Source of the DNA: an uncultured Acetatifactor sp.
Lineage (GTDB): Bacteria > Bacillota > Clostridia > Lachnospirales > Lachnospiraceae
Direction: 5' to 3'
NCBI GenBank assembly: GCA_910578215.1
Contig: CAJTPH010000001.1
Location: forward strand, 152,355-213,124
DNA length: 60,770 nt
The stretch's first letter is position 1, and every line of letters begins with the position of its first letter. The notes below the pieces were generated by a model, which was not told the origin of the DNA, did no database searches, and saw nothing but the letters and a program-made list of their open reading frames with translations. The position numbers were made by a program, and so were the translations under genes. Below are positions 7,092-16,016 of the stretch, one piece after another.

Positions 7092-8858
7092 ATGAAGATT
7101 AAAATGAAAAATGGTTCCATCATTGAGTCCGGCTTTGAGGAAGAATTGGGAAAAAGCGCATTCAGACACACGACTGCACATATTCTGGCACAGGCAGTCA
7201 AAAGATTGTATCCAAATACCAAATGCGCAATAGGTCCTTCCATTGCGGAGGGCTTCTATTATGATTTTGACTTTGACTTCCATTTCTCCGAGGAAAACTT
7301 CCCGGAAATCGAAGCTGAAATGAAAAAAATAGTAAAAGAAAATCTGCAGCTCAAGCACTTTACGGCAGACCGCCAAAAAGCATTGCAGATGATGACAGAA
7401 CGAAACGAGATATATAAAACAGAGCTGTTAAACGAACTGCCGGAAAATGAGGAGATCAGCTTTTTTCAGCAGGGAGAATATTTAGAGCTGTGCGCCGGAC
7501 CCCATGTGGCATACACGAGCGCAATTAAGGCATTTAAGCTGTTGTCCGTTGCGGGAGCATACTGGCGCGGAGATGAAAAAAATAAAATGCTCACCAGAAT
7601 CTACGGCACGTCGTTTCCCAGCGAGAAGCAGCTGGAGGAATATTTGAACCGATTGGAGGAGGCAAAAAGGAGAGACCATAGAAGGCTGGGCAAAGAGCTG
7701 GGCTTATTTACACTGTTTGAGGAGGGTCCGGGATTTCCCTTTTTTCTTCCGAAGGGAATGATATTAAAAAATCTGCTGATCGACTATTGGCGAAGGCTGC
7801 ACACAAGAGAGGGGTATGTGGAAATCTCCACTCCCGTCATGTTAAACCGTCAGCTCTGGGAAACCTCCGGGCACTGGGAGCATTACAAGGACAAAATGTA
7901 TACAACCCTGATCGACGGGGCGGATTTTGCCATAAAACCCATGAGCTGCCCGGGCGGTATGCTTGTATATAAAATGGAGCCCCGTTCTTATCGTGAATTC
8001 CCCATGCGCATCAGTGAGCTGGGCTTGATTCACAGAAACGAAAAATCAGGTACCCTGCATGGTCTTATGCGTGTTCGGTGCTGCACCCAGGACGATGCCC
8101 ACATCTTTATGACGCCGGAGCAGATACAGGACGAGATAAAGGGGGTTGCGCACCTGATAGACGAGGTGTATTCAAGTTTTGGATTCAAATATCATGTAGA
8201 GCTATCCACAAGACCGGAAAATTCCATCGGAAGCGACGAGGACTGGGATATGGCAACAAACGGGTTAAAAAATGCATTGGAGGATCTGAAGCTGCCCTAT
8301 GTGGTAAACGCAGGGGACGGGGCGTTTTATGGCCCGAAAATTGATTTCCACCTGGAGGACTCTATCGGAAGGACCTGGCAGTGCGGAACAATACAGCTGG
8401 ACTTTCAGCTGCCGCAGCGTTTTGAGGCAGAGTATATCGCAGAAGACGGAAATAAGCATCGCCCCATTATGATACACAGGGTGGTATTCGGTTCCATCGA
8501 AAGATTCATAGGAATCCTGATCGAGCATTTTGCCGGAAAATTTCCCTTATGGCTTTCACCGGTGCAGGTAAAAATATTGCCTATTTCGGATAAATACATT
8601 GCCCATGCCAAAGAAATCGAAACGACCCTGAAAAAAGAAGGGCTGCGCTGCGAACTGGACGAAAGGGCTGAAAAAATAGGCTACAAAATAAGGGCTGCAC
8701 AGCTGGAAAGAATACCCTACATGCTTATCGTCGGAGAGAAGGAGGTACAGGCGAACCAGGTTTCTGTCCGCAAAAGAGACGAAGGCGATTTGGGAAGCAT
8801 GCCGCTGGAACAATTACTGGAAGCACTCCGAAGGGAAGGAGCGGCCTCCCCTGTATAA
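7092..8858 (+). CDS. thrS: Threonyl-tRNA synthetase lacking the TGS domain
   Basis: The protein has 588 residues, against about 635-645 for ordinary ThrRS. It charges tRNA-Thr. The N-terminal TGS domain is missing: only about 20 residues precede the editing-domain motif HTTAHILAQAVKRLYP. The second editing motif is CAGPH. The class II core has MSCPGGML, QDDAHIF and IHRVVFGSIERFIG, supplying the zinc ligands Cys, His and His. Motif 2 reads VRCCTQDDAH where VRGFTQDD is usual. An anticodon-binding domain fills the last 100 residues. The gene is controlled by the T-box upstream. It is probably a second, inducible ThrRS copy; a full-length one is not in this window. Confidence 0.93.
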   Translation: MKIKMKNGSIIESGFEEELGKSAFRHTTAHILAQAVKRLYPNTKCAIGPSIAEGFYYDFDFDFHFSEENFPEIEAEMKKIVKENLQLKHFTADRQKALQMMTERNEIYKTELLNELPENEEISFFQQGEYLELCAGPHVAYTSAIKAFKLLSVAGAYWRGDEKNKMLTRIYGTSFPSEKQLEEYLNRLEEAKRRDHRRLGKELGLFTLFEEGPGFPFFLPKGMILKNLLIDYWRRLHTREGYVEISTPVMLNRQLWETSGHWEHYKDKMYTTLIDGADFAIKPMSCPGGMLVYKMEPRSYREFPMRISELGLIHRNEKSGTLHGLMRVRCCTQDDAHIFMTPEQIQDEIKGVAHLIDEVYSSFGFKYHVELSTRPENSIGSDEDWDMATNGLKNALEDLKLPYVVNAGDGAFYGPKIDFHLEDSIGRTWQCGTIQLDFQLPQRFEAEYIAEDGNKHRPIMIHRVVFGSIERFIGILIEHFAGKFPLWLSPVQVKILPISDKYIAHAKEIETTLKKEGLRCELDERAEKIGYKIRAAQLERIPYMLIVGEKEVQANQVSVRKRDEGDLGSMPLEQLLEALRREGAASPV

Positions 8859-8922
8859 GAGGGTTTTGTTTCAAATCATAAAAGGTCCGTTTCCCGTGAT
8901 TCCCGTTTAATTTACAGAGCAA

Positions 8923-8959
8923 GGAGCCGGAATCAAGACATATAATGTCTCCCGGCTCC
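8923..8959. terminator. Convergent intergenic hairpin after thrS
   Basis: A two-part perfect hairpin: outer arms GGAGCCGG/CCGGCTCC and inner arms AGACAT/ATGTCT with a 3-nt loop. It sits between convergent genes (thrS and the DUF4261 gene). There is no strong T-run on either side, so termination is inferred from position. Confidence 0.5.
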
Positions 8960-9016
8960 CTGCACATATTACTGGGCTTACGGCGCCTTGCATATCCGCC
9001 CTATTGCCTCTTATCC

Positions 9017-9946
9017 TTACCGGCGTTTACCGGCAGCATACTCGCCCATGCATACATCCAAAACCGGGCGTCCCGGTCCGATCAGCGCATCCTCAAACCG
9101 ACATTTCCACTGGATATCCTGAACCAGCCGCCCGTCAGCAATACCGTCTATGGTATCCCCGCTCTTGATGGGTCGGTCAGAGGACAATATATAGGAAGCC
9201 ATGCTATAGGCATGCCCCACCACCCAATCAGGCTCCATATCGTGAAAATGATATTGCAGGTCCTCTATGTAGAGCAGGCTGAGTCCCAGCGTATCAACCA
9301 CATAGTCATCGGTTCCGCTGACATTAAAAAACCGGACGTTTACACAAAATCGGATATAACGGTCAAGCCCTTTTATTTCCCCTCTGCGAATGGTTTCCGC
9401 CAACATCAGCTTTCCGGAATTGAGAAAATATACCGCCTCGCAGGACGGGTACAGCTCCACCACCGCCTCCAGATAATCCATCAGCATATCGGCTCTGACC
9501 TGGGACGGTAAGCCGCCTCCCAGCATATCGTTTGCCAAGACGGCAAATTTGCACTCGGACAAAATCCGGTCCCTGTCCTTCAGGCAGCTCCACATCTGGC
9601 TGCGCTGCATATCGTCTATCCGGTCTGCCTGAAACGGCTCGCAGCCCAGAATAGACAGCTGTACCGGCACCTTCGCATCCTTAAACTCCGCCTGATAGTC
9701 CCACGCCGAAAAGCTGCGGAATCCCTTCTCCGCATCCTGGCTTCCATAGGCCTCCACCTTCCCAAGATGCTTTGCCAAAACCTCCTGCATCCGTTCCACG
9801 GACGGTGCGGCACATCTCTCCTTCATGAGAAGCTGAATCATAAACACACCGCCCGGACGTATTGCGGAGTCAAATTTCTGCAGGCTTTCCCTGGCATCCT
9901 GCCCCTGGTCCGCCTGTTCCGTCTTCTTTTTTTTAAATAATCCCAT
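9017..9946 (-). CDS. DUF4261-type protein
   Basis: The protein has 309 residues with no signal peptide or TM. It begins MGLFKKKKTEQADQG; the body matches my recollection of DUF4261, with a C-terminal SGDTIDGIADGRLVQDIQW segment. Function is unknown. The start at 9946 has GGGAGGG 5-6 nt upstream; an alternative start 12 codons earlier lies inside the spacer after the YwqG gene. It is the second gene of a two-gene unit, 26 bp after the YwqG-type gene. Both families are often found near immunity or toxin-associated genes, but no toxin is seen here. Confidence 0.7.
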   Translation of the reverse strand: MGLFKKKKTEQADQGQDARESLQKFDSAIRPGGVFMIQLLMKERCAAPSVERMQEVLAKHLGKVEAYGSQDAEKGFRSFSAWDYQAEFKDAKVPVQLSILGCEPFQADRIDDMQRSQMWSCLKDRDRILSECKFAVLANDMLGGGLPSQVRADMLMDYLEAVVELYPSCEAVYFLNSGKLMLAETIRRGEIKGLDRYIRFCVNVRFFNVSGTDDYVVDTLGLSLLYIEDLQYHFHDMEPDWVVGHAYSMASYILSSDRPIKSGDTIDGIADGRLVQDIQWKCRFEDALIGPGRPVLDVCMGEYAAGKRR

Positions 9947-9972
9947 ATTTACCCTCCCACTCCCGGCGTCCG

Positions 9973-10701
9973 CTAACAGCACTGCCAGTCATATTCTACC
10001 TCGGAAAAGTTCCCTGCCAGAAGATCCTCACGGGAAATCAAGAAATTACAGTTGCCTGCATCCCCGAACATCAGCCCGCTGGTTCCGTCCACATCCAGCT
10101 GAAGCAGCAGCACATAATCCTGGCTGTTATAGTAGGCAGGTGCGTACTGGACAAAATAAGGATACCCACCCACACGGCTGCCGCTTGCCTCACAAAGGTC
10201 ATACAGAGCGTCCATCTCCTCCTCGGATACATCGTCGAACCTTTCCTCAAATTCCGGGCAGTTCGATCCAACATACTTTTCCTCCTGCTCAAAGGTTATC
10301 CTGCAGTTCTTGGTGAAGGGCAGGTTCTCCTCATAGTCCTTATAATACGGGTTTTCACGCACAAGCGCTGCTTCATCCGTAATATATTGGGGAATATATT
10401 TGACAACGCACAGGGAGTCCAGGCCAAAGCAGTCGTCATTCTCCACATAGAACTGCAGCAGCCCCTCCCGGGGGAAATCCGGCAGGGGAGGCATCTCCCC
10501 AAGATTAATCTGTGCCATGAACATCATGGGCTTCCCGCTTTCCCCCATGGGATACTGCTTGAGGTCCTCCAGATAAGGGCAGCCTCCCAGCTTGCTCTCC
10601 CAGGGCTTTGTATCCTCCACCGTGAAAATAATCCGGTTGGATGGCCTAATCGTCGATTTCAGATAATCCTCATATTGCTTTATAATCTGGGGAATTTCCA
10701 T
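9973..10701 (-). CDS. YwqG family (DUF1963) protein
   Basis: The protein has 242 residues and is cytoplasmic. It matches the YwqG/DUF1963 pattern: KLGGCPYL, then PMMFMAQINLGEMPPLPDFP followed by GLLQFYVEND, later SRVGGYPYFVQ, a long aromatic-rich middle and a C-terminal LLLQLDVDG..MFGDAGNCNFLI. YwqG proteins have a known fold but no agreed activity. AAGGAGG lies 8 nt before the ATG. TTGCTG-17-TATGAT at 10834-10862 is the likely promoter. It is first in the pair with the DUF4261 gene. Confidence 0.88.
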   Translation of the reverse strand: MEIPQIIKQYEDYLKSTIRPSNRIIFTVEDTKPWESKLGGCPYLEDLKQYPMGESGKPMMFMAQINLGEMPPLPDFPREGLLQFYVENDDCFGLDSLCVVKYIPQYITDEAALVRENPYYKDYEENLPFTKNCRITFEQEEKYVGSNCPEFEERFDDVSEEEMDALYDLCEASGSRVGGYPYFVQYAPAYYNSQDYVLLLQLDVDGTSGLMFGDAGNCNFLISREDLLAGNFSEVEYDWQCC

Positions 10702-10833
10702 ACTGTTTTCCTCCTTTTCAGGTTCCGTCTCTGCGCTTGATACCCCTCAGGAAAAAGCTGTTCTCAGCCGCCAGGGGCGGCATCCGGATATTCTCCCGGG
10801 GACCTGCAGAAAATGGATTTAACTTATTATTTA

Positions 10834-10862
10834 ATCATAGCACACATGTCTGTTTCCAGCAA
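10834..10862 (-). promoter_or_regulatory. Promoter of the YwqG-DUF4261 unit
   Basis: On the minus strand, TTGCTG, 17 bp, TATGAT. The transcript would carry about 125 nt of leader in which I see nothing further. Confidence 0.55.
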
Positions 10863-10985
10863 GGTCCCTCTGCCGAACGGATTGGATAAATATACATAGG
10901 ACAGCTTTCTTTTCGGAAAGGGGGCCAATATTAATCCCCGCCTGGCTTGTTATCCGCATAAATCGGCGATTCTACCGCCGGTCGG

Positions 10986-11014
10986 TTGCCGTTTCTGTCC
11001 GCAGCCGTTAAAAT
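10986..11014 (+). promoter_or_regulatory. Promoter of the membrane-bound XRE gene
   Basis: TTGCCG, 17 bp, TAAAAT; the -10 is 51 bp before the start. The 10702-11065 gap therefore holds two divergent promoters and no gene. Confidence 0.55.
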
Positions 11015-11065
11015 AGAAGCAAATCACGGGTGTAAAATCCCAAGAACAAAAGGCAGGTGCATCAT

Positions 11066-12394
11066 ATGTTTGAACTTGACAAAACAAGCTTTGCAAAATT
11101 TCTTGCGGAGCAGAGGAAAGAAAAAGGATATACACAGAAGGAGCTTGCGGAAAAGCTTTTTATATCCGACAAGGCCGTCAGTAAGTGGGAGCGCTCCCTG
11201 AGCATGCCGGATATATCCTTACTGATTCCTCTGGCGGAGCTACTGGAGGTCTCCGTCACGGAGCTTCTGGAGGGACGGAGACTGGACCCCTCATCCGAGA
11301 TGAATGCCGGAAAGGTGGAGGAGCTGGTCAAAAAAGCCCTGACCCTATCGGAGGACACACAGGAAAGCAGACAGCTGAGAAAAGAACGCCGCAGAAAAAA
11401 TGCCGCCGCTTTCTTATGCTGCACCCTTTCCATGATACTGGAGGTCCTGGCGGGAATATGGTTATTGATGGGACCTTTATCCCGGCCAGAGCATCCCTCC
11501 TCCTTCGCCGCTTCTCTGGGAGGCCTGATTTCCATGCTGGTTCTGGGCGGATTGAGCTTTGGCTTCGGCATATATTTCTGGTTTTTTATGAAGGAACGGC
11601 TGCCCCGCTATTATGACGAAAACAAAATCAGCGTATACCAGGACGGCTTCTTCAATCTCAGCCTGTCGGGGATCAGCTTCAACAACGGCAGCTGGCCCCA
11701 TATGGTAAAGGCTTTGCAGAGATGGTCGGCGGTCACCATGGTGACCGCTCCGCCCGTGTGCCTGCTGCCCGCATTTTTGCCCGGACTTTTCTCCGCCCCG
11801 TGGCTGCCCTTCTGCCTGCAGATGCTCGTACTGTGTCTCTATCTTGCGGGCATGTTTGTACCTCTTTATGCCATTGACAAAAAATACGGGAATCCGGACC
11901 CATCGGATATGGCGCAGACAGCCGAAAGCCGGATTCCCTCTGCCCGGGCTGACTCTACGGCAGGTTCAGGGAAAACGGTTCCGGGCGCAAAGCAAAAAAA
12001 GACTGCCCTTTTTATATTTATGGCAGTCATGCTATTGCTTATGCTGTTTGTATTACGTATCTGCCGCAGCGCCGGCGTCGCAAAGTCAGGCATCCAAATG
12101 GGCTTTGTTCAACAGTACAGCTCGCAGGAATGGTCGGCATCCTACCGGCTTTTGAACGGCATGGTAAGCAAAACCATCTATCCCCAATCCGGCTTCAGCG
12201 TCTGCCACATTGAGATTGAGACCACTCAGGGCAGTCTCTCAATAGAAATGACCGACAGCTCGGGAAACATGTTTTTTTCCGCAGGCGACGTGCCGCCCGG
12301 CGCCATAGATGTACCGATATCCGGCGCTACAAGGATAAAAATTACAGGAAAAGACCACAGAGGCGGCTTCTCCGTCACCTGTACGCCGGATTAA
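11066..12394 (+). CDS. XRE family regulator fused to membrane and outside domains
   Basis: The protein has 442 residues. The N-terminal HTH (5-60: FLAEQRKEKGYTQKELAEKL, then ISDKAVSKWERSLSMPDIS) is a typical Cro/C1 DNA-binding domain. A charged linker follows, then about four TM helices (115-285), a Lys-rich loop with another TM (about 320-340, LFIFMAVMLLLMLFVL), and a 100-residue C-terminal tail probably outside the cell. DNA binding by a membrane-tethered protein suggests direct envelope sensing; the signal is unknown. I chose the ATG at 11066 (AGGTG 6 nt upstream) over the GTG at 11057. Stands alone; convergent with galT. Confidence 0.82.
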   Translation: MFELDKTSFAKFLAEQRKEKGYTQKELAEKLFISDKAVSKWERSLSMPDISLLIPLAELLEVSVTELLEGRRLDPSSEMNAGKVEELVKKALTLSEDTQESRQLRKERRRKNAAAFLCCTLSMILEVLAGIWLLMGPLSRPEHPSSFAASLGGLISMLVLGGLSFGFGIYFWFFMKERLPRYYDENKISVYQDGFFNLSLSGISFNNGSWPHMVKALQRWSAVTMVTAPPVCLLPAFLPGLFSAPWLPFCLQMLVLCLYLAGMFVPLYAIDKKYGNPDPSDMAQTAESRIPSARADSTAGSGKTVPGAKQKKTALFIFMAVMLLLMLFVLRICRSAGVAKSGIQMGFVQQYSSQEWSASYRLLNGMVSKTIYPQSGFSVCHIEIETTQGSLSIEMTDSSGNMFFSAGDVPPGAIDVPISGATRIKITGKDHRGGFSVTCTPD

Positions 12395-12417
12395 CAGCCA
12401 AATAGCCCGCAGGGCTC

Positions 12418-14052
12418 TTACAGGCTCTGAATAAACCGGTCAAACGCCCTCTGCCCTTCCTCATTCCGCTTGTAAACTCCGGCATCCTCCAGAACCTCCA
12501 TAAACACCAGCCCGATTTCCGTCTCAATGACGGAATCGACGTTGGAGGCGTCGATTTTCTGATACTTAGGCGTAAATTCCTCCACCCAGTCCGCATGCTT
12601 AGCCGTGGCCTCATCCGCACGCAGGTCCGCGCCCTCCAGAATTGCCTGCTTCAGCCGGGCCATCTCTCCTTTCAGTCTGGCGGGAAGCACCGCAAGCCCC
12701 ATAACCTCGATCAGGCCGATATTCTCCTTCTTAATATGGTGCAGCTTCGCATGAGGGTGATATACCCCAAGAGGATGCTCCGGCGTGGTGATATTGTTGC
12801 GCAGCACCAGATCCAGCTCATAATTTCCGCCGCGCTTTCTTGCGATGGGAGTAATGGTGTTGTGTGGCTCGTTGTCTGTGTAAGCATAAATAAACGCCGC
12901 CTCATCCGTGTATTCCCGCCATTTTTCAAGAATCACGTCAGCCAGCGCGATTATGCGGTCCGTGTCCCCGCCGCTTAGCCGGATGACGGACATGGGCCAG
13001 TTGACCACTCCCGCTGCCACATCCTCAAAGCCCTTTACCGTAAAGCTTCTCTCCACGGGCGCCTTCGCCATGGCGAACTCGTAATGTCCTCCCTGAAAAT
13101 GGTCATGGCTTAAGATAGACCCTCCCACAATGGGCAGGTCCGCGTTGGAGCCCACAAAATAGTGCGGAAACTGCCTGACAAAATCAAAAAGCTTGCAGAA
13201 CGCCGCATGCTCGATCTTCATGGGAATATGCCGGGAATTAAACACGATGCAGTGCTCGTTATAATATACATAGGGAGAGTACTGGAATCCCCACCGGCTG
13301 TCGTTGATCGTCACGGGAATAATGCGGTGGTTCTGTCTGGCCGGGTGATTCACACGCCCCGCATACCCCTCGTTTTCCCGGCAGAGCAGGCACTTTGGAT
13401 ACCCCGACTGCCTGGCGTTCTTCGCGGCCGCAATTGCCTTGGGGTCCTTCTCCGGCTTGGATAGATTGATGGTAATGTCCAGATCGCCGTACCTGGTGGG
13501 CGCCACCCACTTCATATCCTTACAGATACGGTATCTTCTTATGTAGTCGGAATCCTGACTGAGCTTATAATAGTAATCGGTTGCCGCCTCCGGGGATTCC
13601 TCATATAATTCCCAAAATTTCCGGATTACCTCGCTGGGCCTTGGCATCAGCATCCCCATGATCTTTGTGTCGAACAAATCTCTGTAGACAACGCTGTCCT
13701 CCGCTATCAGTCCCTTTCCGCAGGCATAGTCACACATGCCTCCTAGGACCCCTTCCAATTCGTCTTCCCGCATCGATGCCTCATCGCTGTCCTCTGCCTC
13801 GCCGTCCTCTGACTCCTCCAGGCCCTCCAGCTCGAACAGCTCAAGCAGCCTGTTTGTGGTAAAGATTATGTCCTGCCGGGGAACCAGGCCCGTGGACACG
13901 CCGTATTGAACCAGTCTTTTGATATCGGAGTAGATCCTGTTCGCCTCCGATTCCGTTTTTGTTCTGCATTCTGCTTTTGATTCTGCTTTCATTTCTGTCT
14001 TCATCCCTGCTTCCGATTCCGGTTTCTTTTCTGTCTTGGTCCCTGCTTCCAT
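12418..14052 (-). CDS. galT: UDP-glucose--hexose-1-phosphate uridylyltransferase, class II
   Basis: The protein has 544 residues. It transfers UMP from UDP-glucose to galactose-1-phosphate in the Leloir pathway. The class II (Gram-positive) form is shown by GGSILSHDHFQGGHYEFAM, GKGLIAEDSVVYRDLFDTKI and NHRIIPVTINDSRWGFQYSP. Oddity: the normal N-terminus (IYSDIKRLVQYGVSTGLV) is preceded by about 40 residues of Lys/Glu/Thr repeats (TEKKPESEAGMKTEMKAESK) encoded by degenerate DNA repeats. AGGAGGGG lies 8 nt before the ATG at 14052, so the extension is likely translated. It has its own promoter (14259-14287), and galK lies 3.4 kb upstream with two acylation genes in between. Confidence 0.94.
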   Translation of the reverse strand: MEAGTKTEKKPESEAGMKTEMKAESKAECRTKTESEANRIYSDIKRLVQYGVSTGLVPRQDIIFTTNRLLELFELEGLEESEDGEAEDSDEASMREDELEGVLGGMCDYACGKGLIAEDSVVYRDLFDTKIMGMLMPRPSEVIRKFWELYEESPEAATDYYYKLSQDSDYIRRYRICKDMKWVAPTRYGDLDITINLSKPEKDPKAIAAAKNARQSGYPKCLLCRENEGYAGRVNHPARQNHRIIPVTINDSRWGFQYSPYVYYNEHCIVFNSRHIPMKIEHAAFCKLFDFVRQFPHYFVGSNADLPIVGGSILSHDHFQGGHYEFAMAKAPVERSFTVKGFEDVAAGVVNWPMSVIRLSGGDTDRIIALADVILEKWREYTDEAAFIYAYTDNEPHNTITPIARKRGGNYELDLVLRNNITTPEHPLGVYHPHAKLHHIKKENIGLIEVMGLAVLPARLKGEMARLKQAILEGADLRADEATAKHADWVEEFTPKYQKIDASNVDSVIETEIGLVFMEVLEDAGVYKRNEEGQRAFDRFIQSL

Positions 14053-14126
14053 AGCATTTCCCCCTCCTGATTTTCATTTCGCAGCGTTCTCTCTCTATTA
14101 AAACAGCCTCTATAAGCTTGCTCCAT

Positions 14127-14170
14127 ACGCCGCTGCCTGCGGCGTTGCTATTGACTGACGGCTCTGTCAG
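14127..14170 (-). promoter_or_regulatory. Two hairpins in the galT leader
   Basis: The first hairpin has arms ACGCCGC/GCGGCGT (7 bp, 5-nt loop, 14127-14145). The second has CTGAC/GTCAG arms (14155-14170). Both lie in the roughly 200-nt 5' leader between the galT promoter and start codon. There is no T-run, so they are not terminators; an RNA-level role is possible but unproven. Confidence 0.4.
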
Positions 14171-14258
14171 CCTATCTGTTCATGCCCCATGATAATCCGC
14201 TCGACACCCGACCAGCGGGCAATTCCAATCTGACTGATTGTGCGGCGTTTATAGCTAT

Positions 14259-14287
14259 ATTATAGCAGGCATATGGTCATAGTGCAA
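14259..14287 (-). promoter_or_regulatory. Promoter of galT
   Basis: On the minus strand, TTGCAC (14282-14287), 17 bp, TATAAT (14259-14264). The 14053-14364 gap holds this promoter and the structured leader and no gene. Confidence 0.72.
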
Positions 14288-14364
14288 TGATAGATTCCCT
14301 ATTTTAGCTATTATTGCATATTTCGGCCGGCTGCAGATCCATAAACAGCGGCTCACCTGCCCTG

Positions 14365-15975
14365 TCAATCGTTCAGATACCCCGCTAGCGCCTGTGCCGT
14401 CTCCACAACCGCCTTATCAAAGCGCTCAACCGCCGTCACCACCAGCACATCCGCCTCCCTGATGTCCTGTTTTACCTTGTTTTTCTCATCTCTGTGAGCG
14501 ACGCAGATCTCCGCAAAATCCTTTTCCAGATAGGGCAGCATCGCCACGCGGAAGGAATCCCCCAAGAGAACCAGCTTTTGGTCATTGCCGCAGTCGGACC
14601 AGGCGCGGTAGATGCCTGTGGAGCAGAGAATGCTTTTCTCGCCCTCAACCCCGGTAACCTGCACCTTGGGTCTGTAATCGATCACATAATCATGATCCTC
14701 GGGATAATTGGCCGGGTCAAGCCCTCCCGTGGCAATCAGCCCGGTGGGAGCGCCCGAAACCTGCGTTATGCTCCAGTCCGTAAATCCGGTCACAGGCATT
14801 CCAAGCGCCTCATACAGCGCCTGGACGCCAAGGAAGCCTCCCGCATTGTTCCAGTGGCTGTCATACTGATAATAGGTGTCATAGCAGACCTTTCCCGTCT
14901 TCAGCTCCTCCAGCGGATAGAGAAAATCTATCTGTGAATTCTCCGAAATATATGCCGCCAGCCTTTCATCCCTCTTTAACGGATCGGCAATCTGATAGGT
15001 GGGCATATATTCGTCATAAACCTCCTCCTTGTTGGGAATTACCATAAAGCAAAGCCTGATTCCCTTTCTGTCGCACACGTCCTGAAGCTGCTGCAGCGCC
15101 GCCAGATATTCCGCCATCTCCTGCTCTGTCAGGATATTCATTCCCCGATAATACGAAAGAGTGGAATTTCCGCGGTAAAAGAGCCAGTTATACCTCCCCA
15201 GAACCGTGTAATCCCCCGCCTGTCTGGGCGGAAAATAGGAATTGTCAATGGGCTTCTGCACAAACTCACCTCGCCAGGTCTTGCCGCAGACCCTGCACGA
15301 AAATTCGGTATAGCCATAGTTCAGCAGGGAGGGCTCCACCACCCTGGATTCCGCGTCATGTCCAGCGGCGGGCAGCGTCTGCGTATAGGTATCCCCGCAG
15401 TCCTCACAGCGATAGGTAATACTGCCTTCTTCCGCACAGGCGGGCAAGGTCTGTTCCGCCACAAGATAATTGTGCCTTTCACCCCCGGACGGCATCGGGG
15501 ACGGGTCGCTGTCCGGCGGCGCAGGGGAGTCTGCGCCCGGCGTCCCGGAAGGGAGACTTCCCTGGCCCTGGTCCGATCCCGGCGTATTACTCGGAAAAAC
15601 AACAGAGGGAAGCGTCGGAAGCTCCGGATTTCCCGGATTTTCCCTTCCGTACAGCCACGCGATCAGCTTCGGCTCCACCGACGACTGATAAACCGCCTCA
15701 AGCTTCCCGGAAAGCCTCCGGTTCCAATGTATCAAAACGCTCCTGAAGGGCGCGCGGTCATTGTAATACGCCTCCAGCTGCCTCGTATATTCATCAGGGT
15801 CAAAGCTCTCGGGAAAGGGCGCTCTTTCCCGGTTTTCACCCAGGTCATAGTCCAGCATCTCCGTCACCGCGGGATTTTTCATGCCGATCAGCTGTAAAAC
15901 CCCCCAGGCAAGGGAGGGCAGAATTAAAATTGCCATAAATGCCGCCGTCATGGCAAGCCGTAATTTGTTCTTCAT
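14365..15975 (-). CDS. AlgX/AlgJ-like SGNH acetyltransferase with Cys-rich insert
   Basis: The protein has 536 residues: an N-terminal signal anchor (about 5-28) and then an AlgX/AlgJ/DltD-type SGNH fold placed outside the membrane. Catalytic candidates are S474 in LLGDSFRV and D372/H374 in YDSHWNNAGG. It would pass acyl groups, delivered by the MBOAT partner, to a surface polymer. Unusual: between residues 120 and 250 lies a Pro/Ser/Gly linker and a two-CxxC module (YRCEDCGDTY, then CRVCGKTW) like the zinc-ribbon repeats on clostridial surface proteins. The start at 15975 has GAGGGA 6 nt upstream. It follows the MBOAT gene at 41 bp. Confidence 0.82.
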   Translation of the reverse strand: MKNKLRLAMTAAFMAILILPSLAWGVLQLIGMKNPAVTEMLDYDLGENRERAPFPESFDPDEYTRQLEAYYNDRAPFRSVLIHWNRRLSGKLEAVYQSSVEPKLIAWLYGRENPGNPELPTLPSVVFPSNTPGSDQGQGSLPSGTPGADSPAPPDSDPSPMPSGGERHNYLVAEQTLPACAEEGSITYRCEDCGDTYTQTLPAAGHDAESRVVEPSLLNYGYTEFSCRVCGKTWRGEFVQKPIDNSYFPPRQAGDYTVLGRYNWLFYRGNSTLSYYRGMNILTEQEMAEYLAALQQLQDVCDRKGIRLCFMVIPNKEEVYDEYMPTYQIADPLKRDERLAAYISENSQIDFLYPLEELKTGKVCYDTYYQYDSHWNNAGGFLGVQALYEALGMPVTGFTDWSITQVSGAPTGLIATGGLDPANYPEDHDYVIDYRPKVQVTGVEGEKSILCSTGIYRAWSDCGNDQKLVLLGDSFRVAMLPYLEKDFAEICVAHRDEKNKVKQDIREADVLVVTAVERFDKAVVETAQALAGYLND

Positions 15976-16016
15976 TCCGGTTCCCTCAATTTCCGTCAAC
16001 CTCCGCCGGCTTCCGT

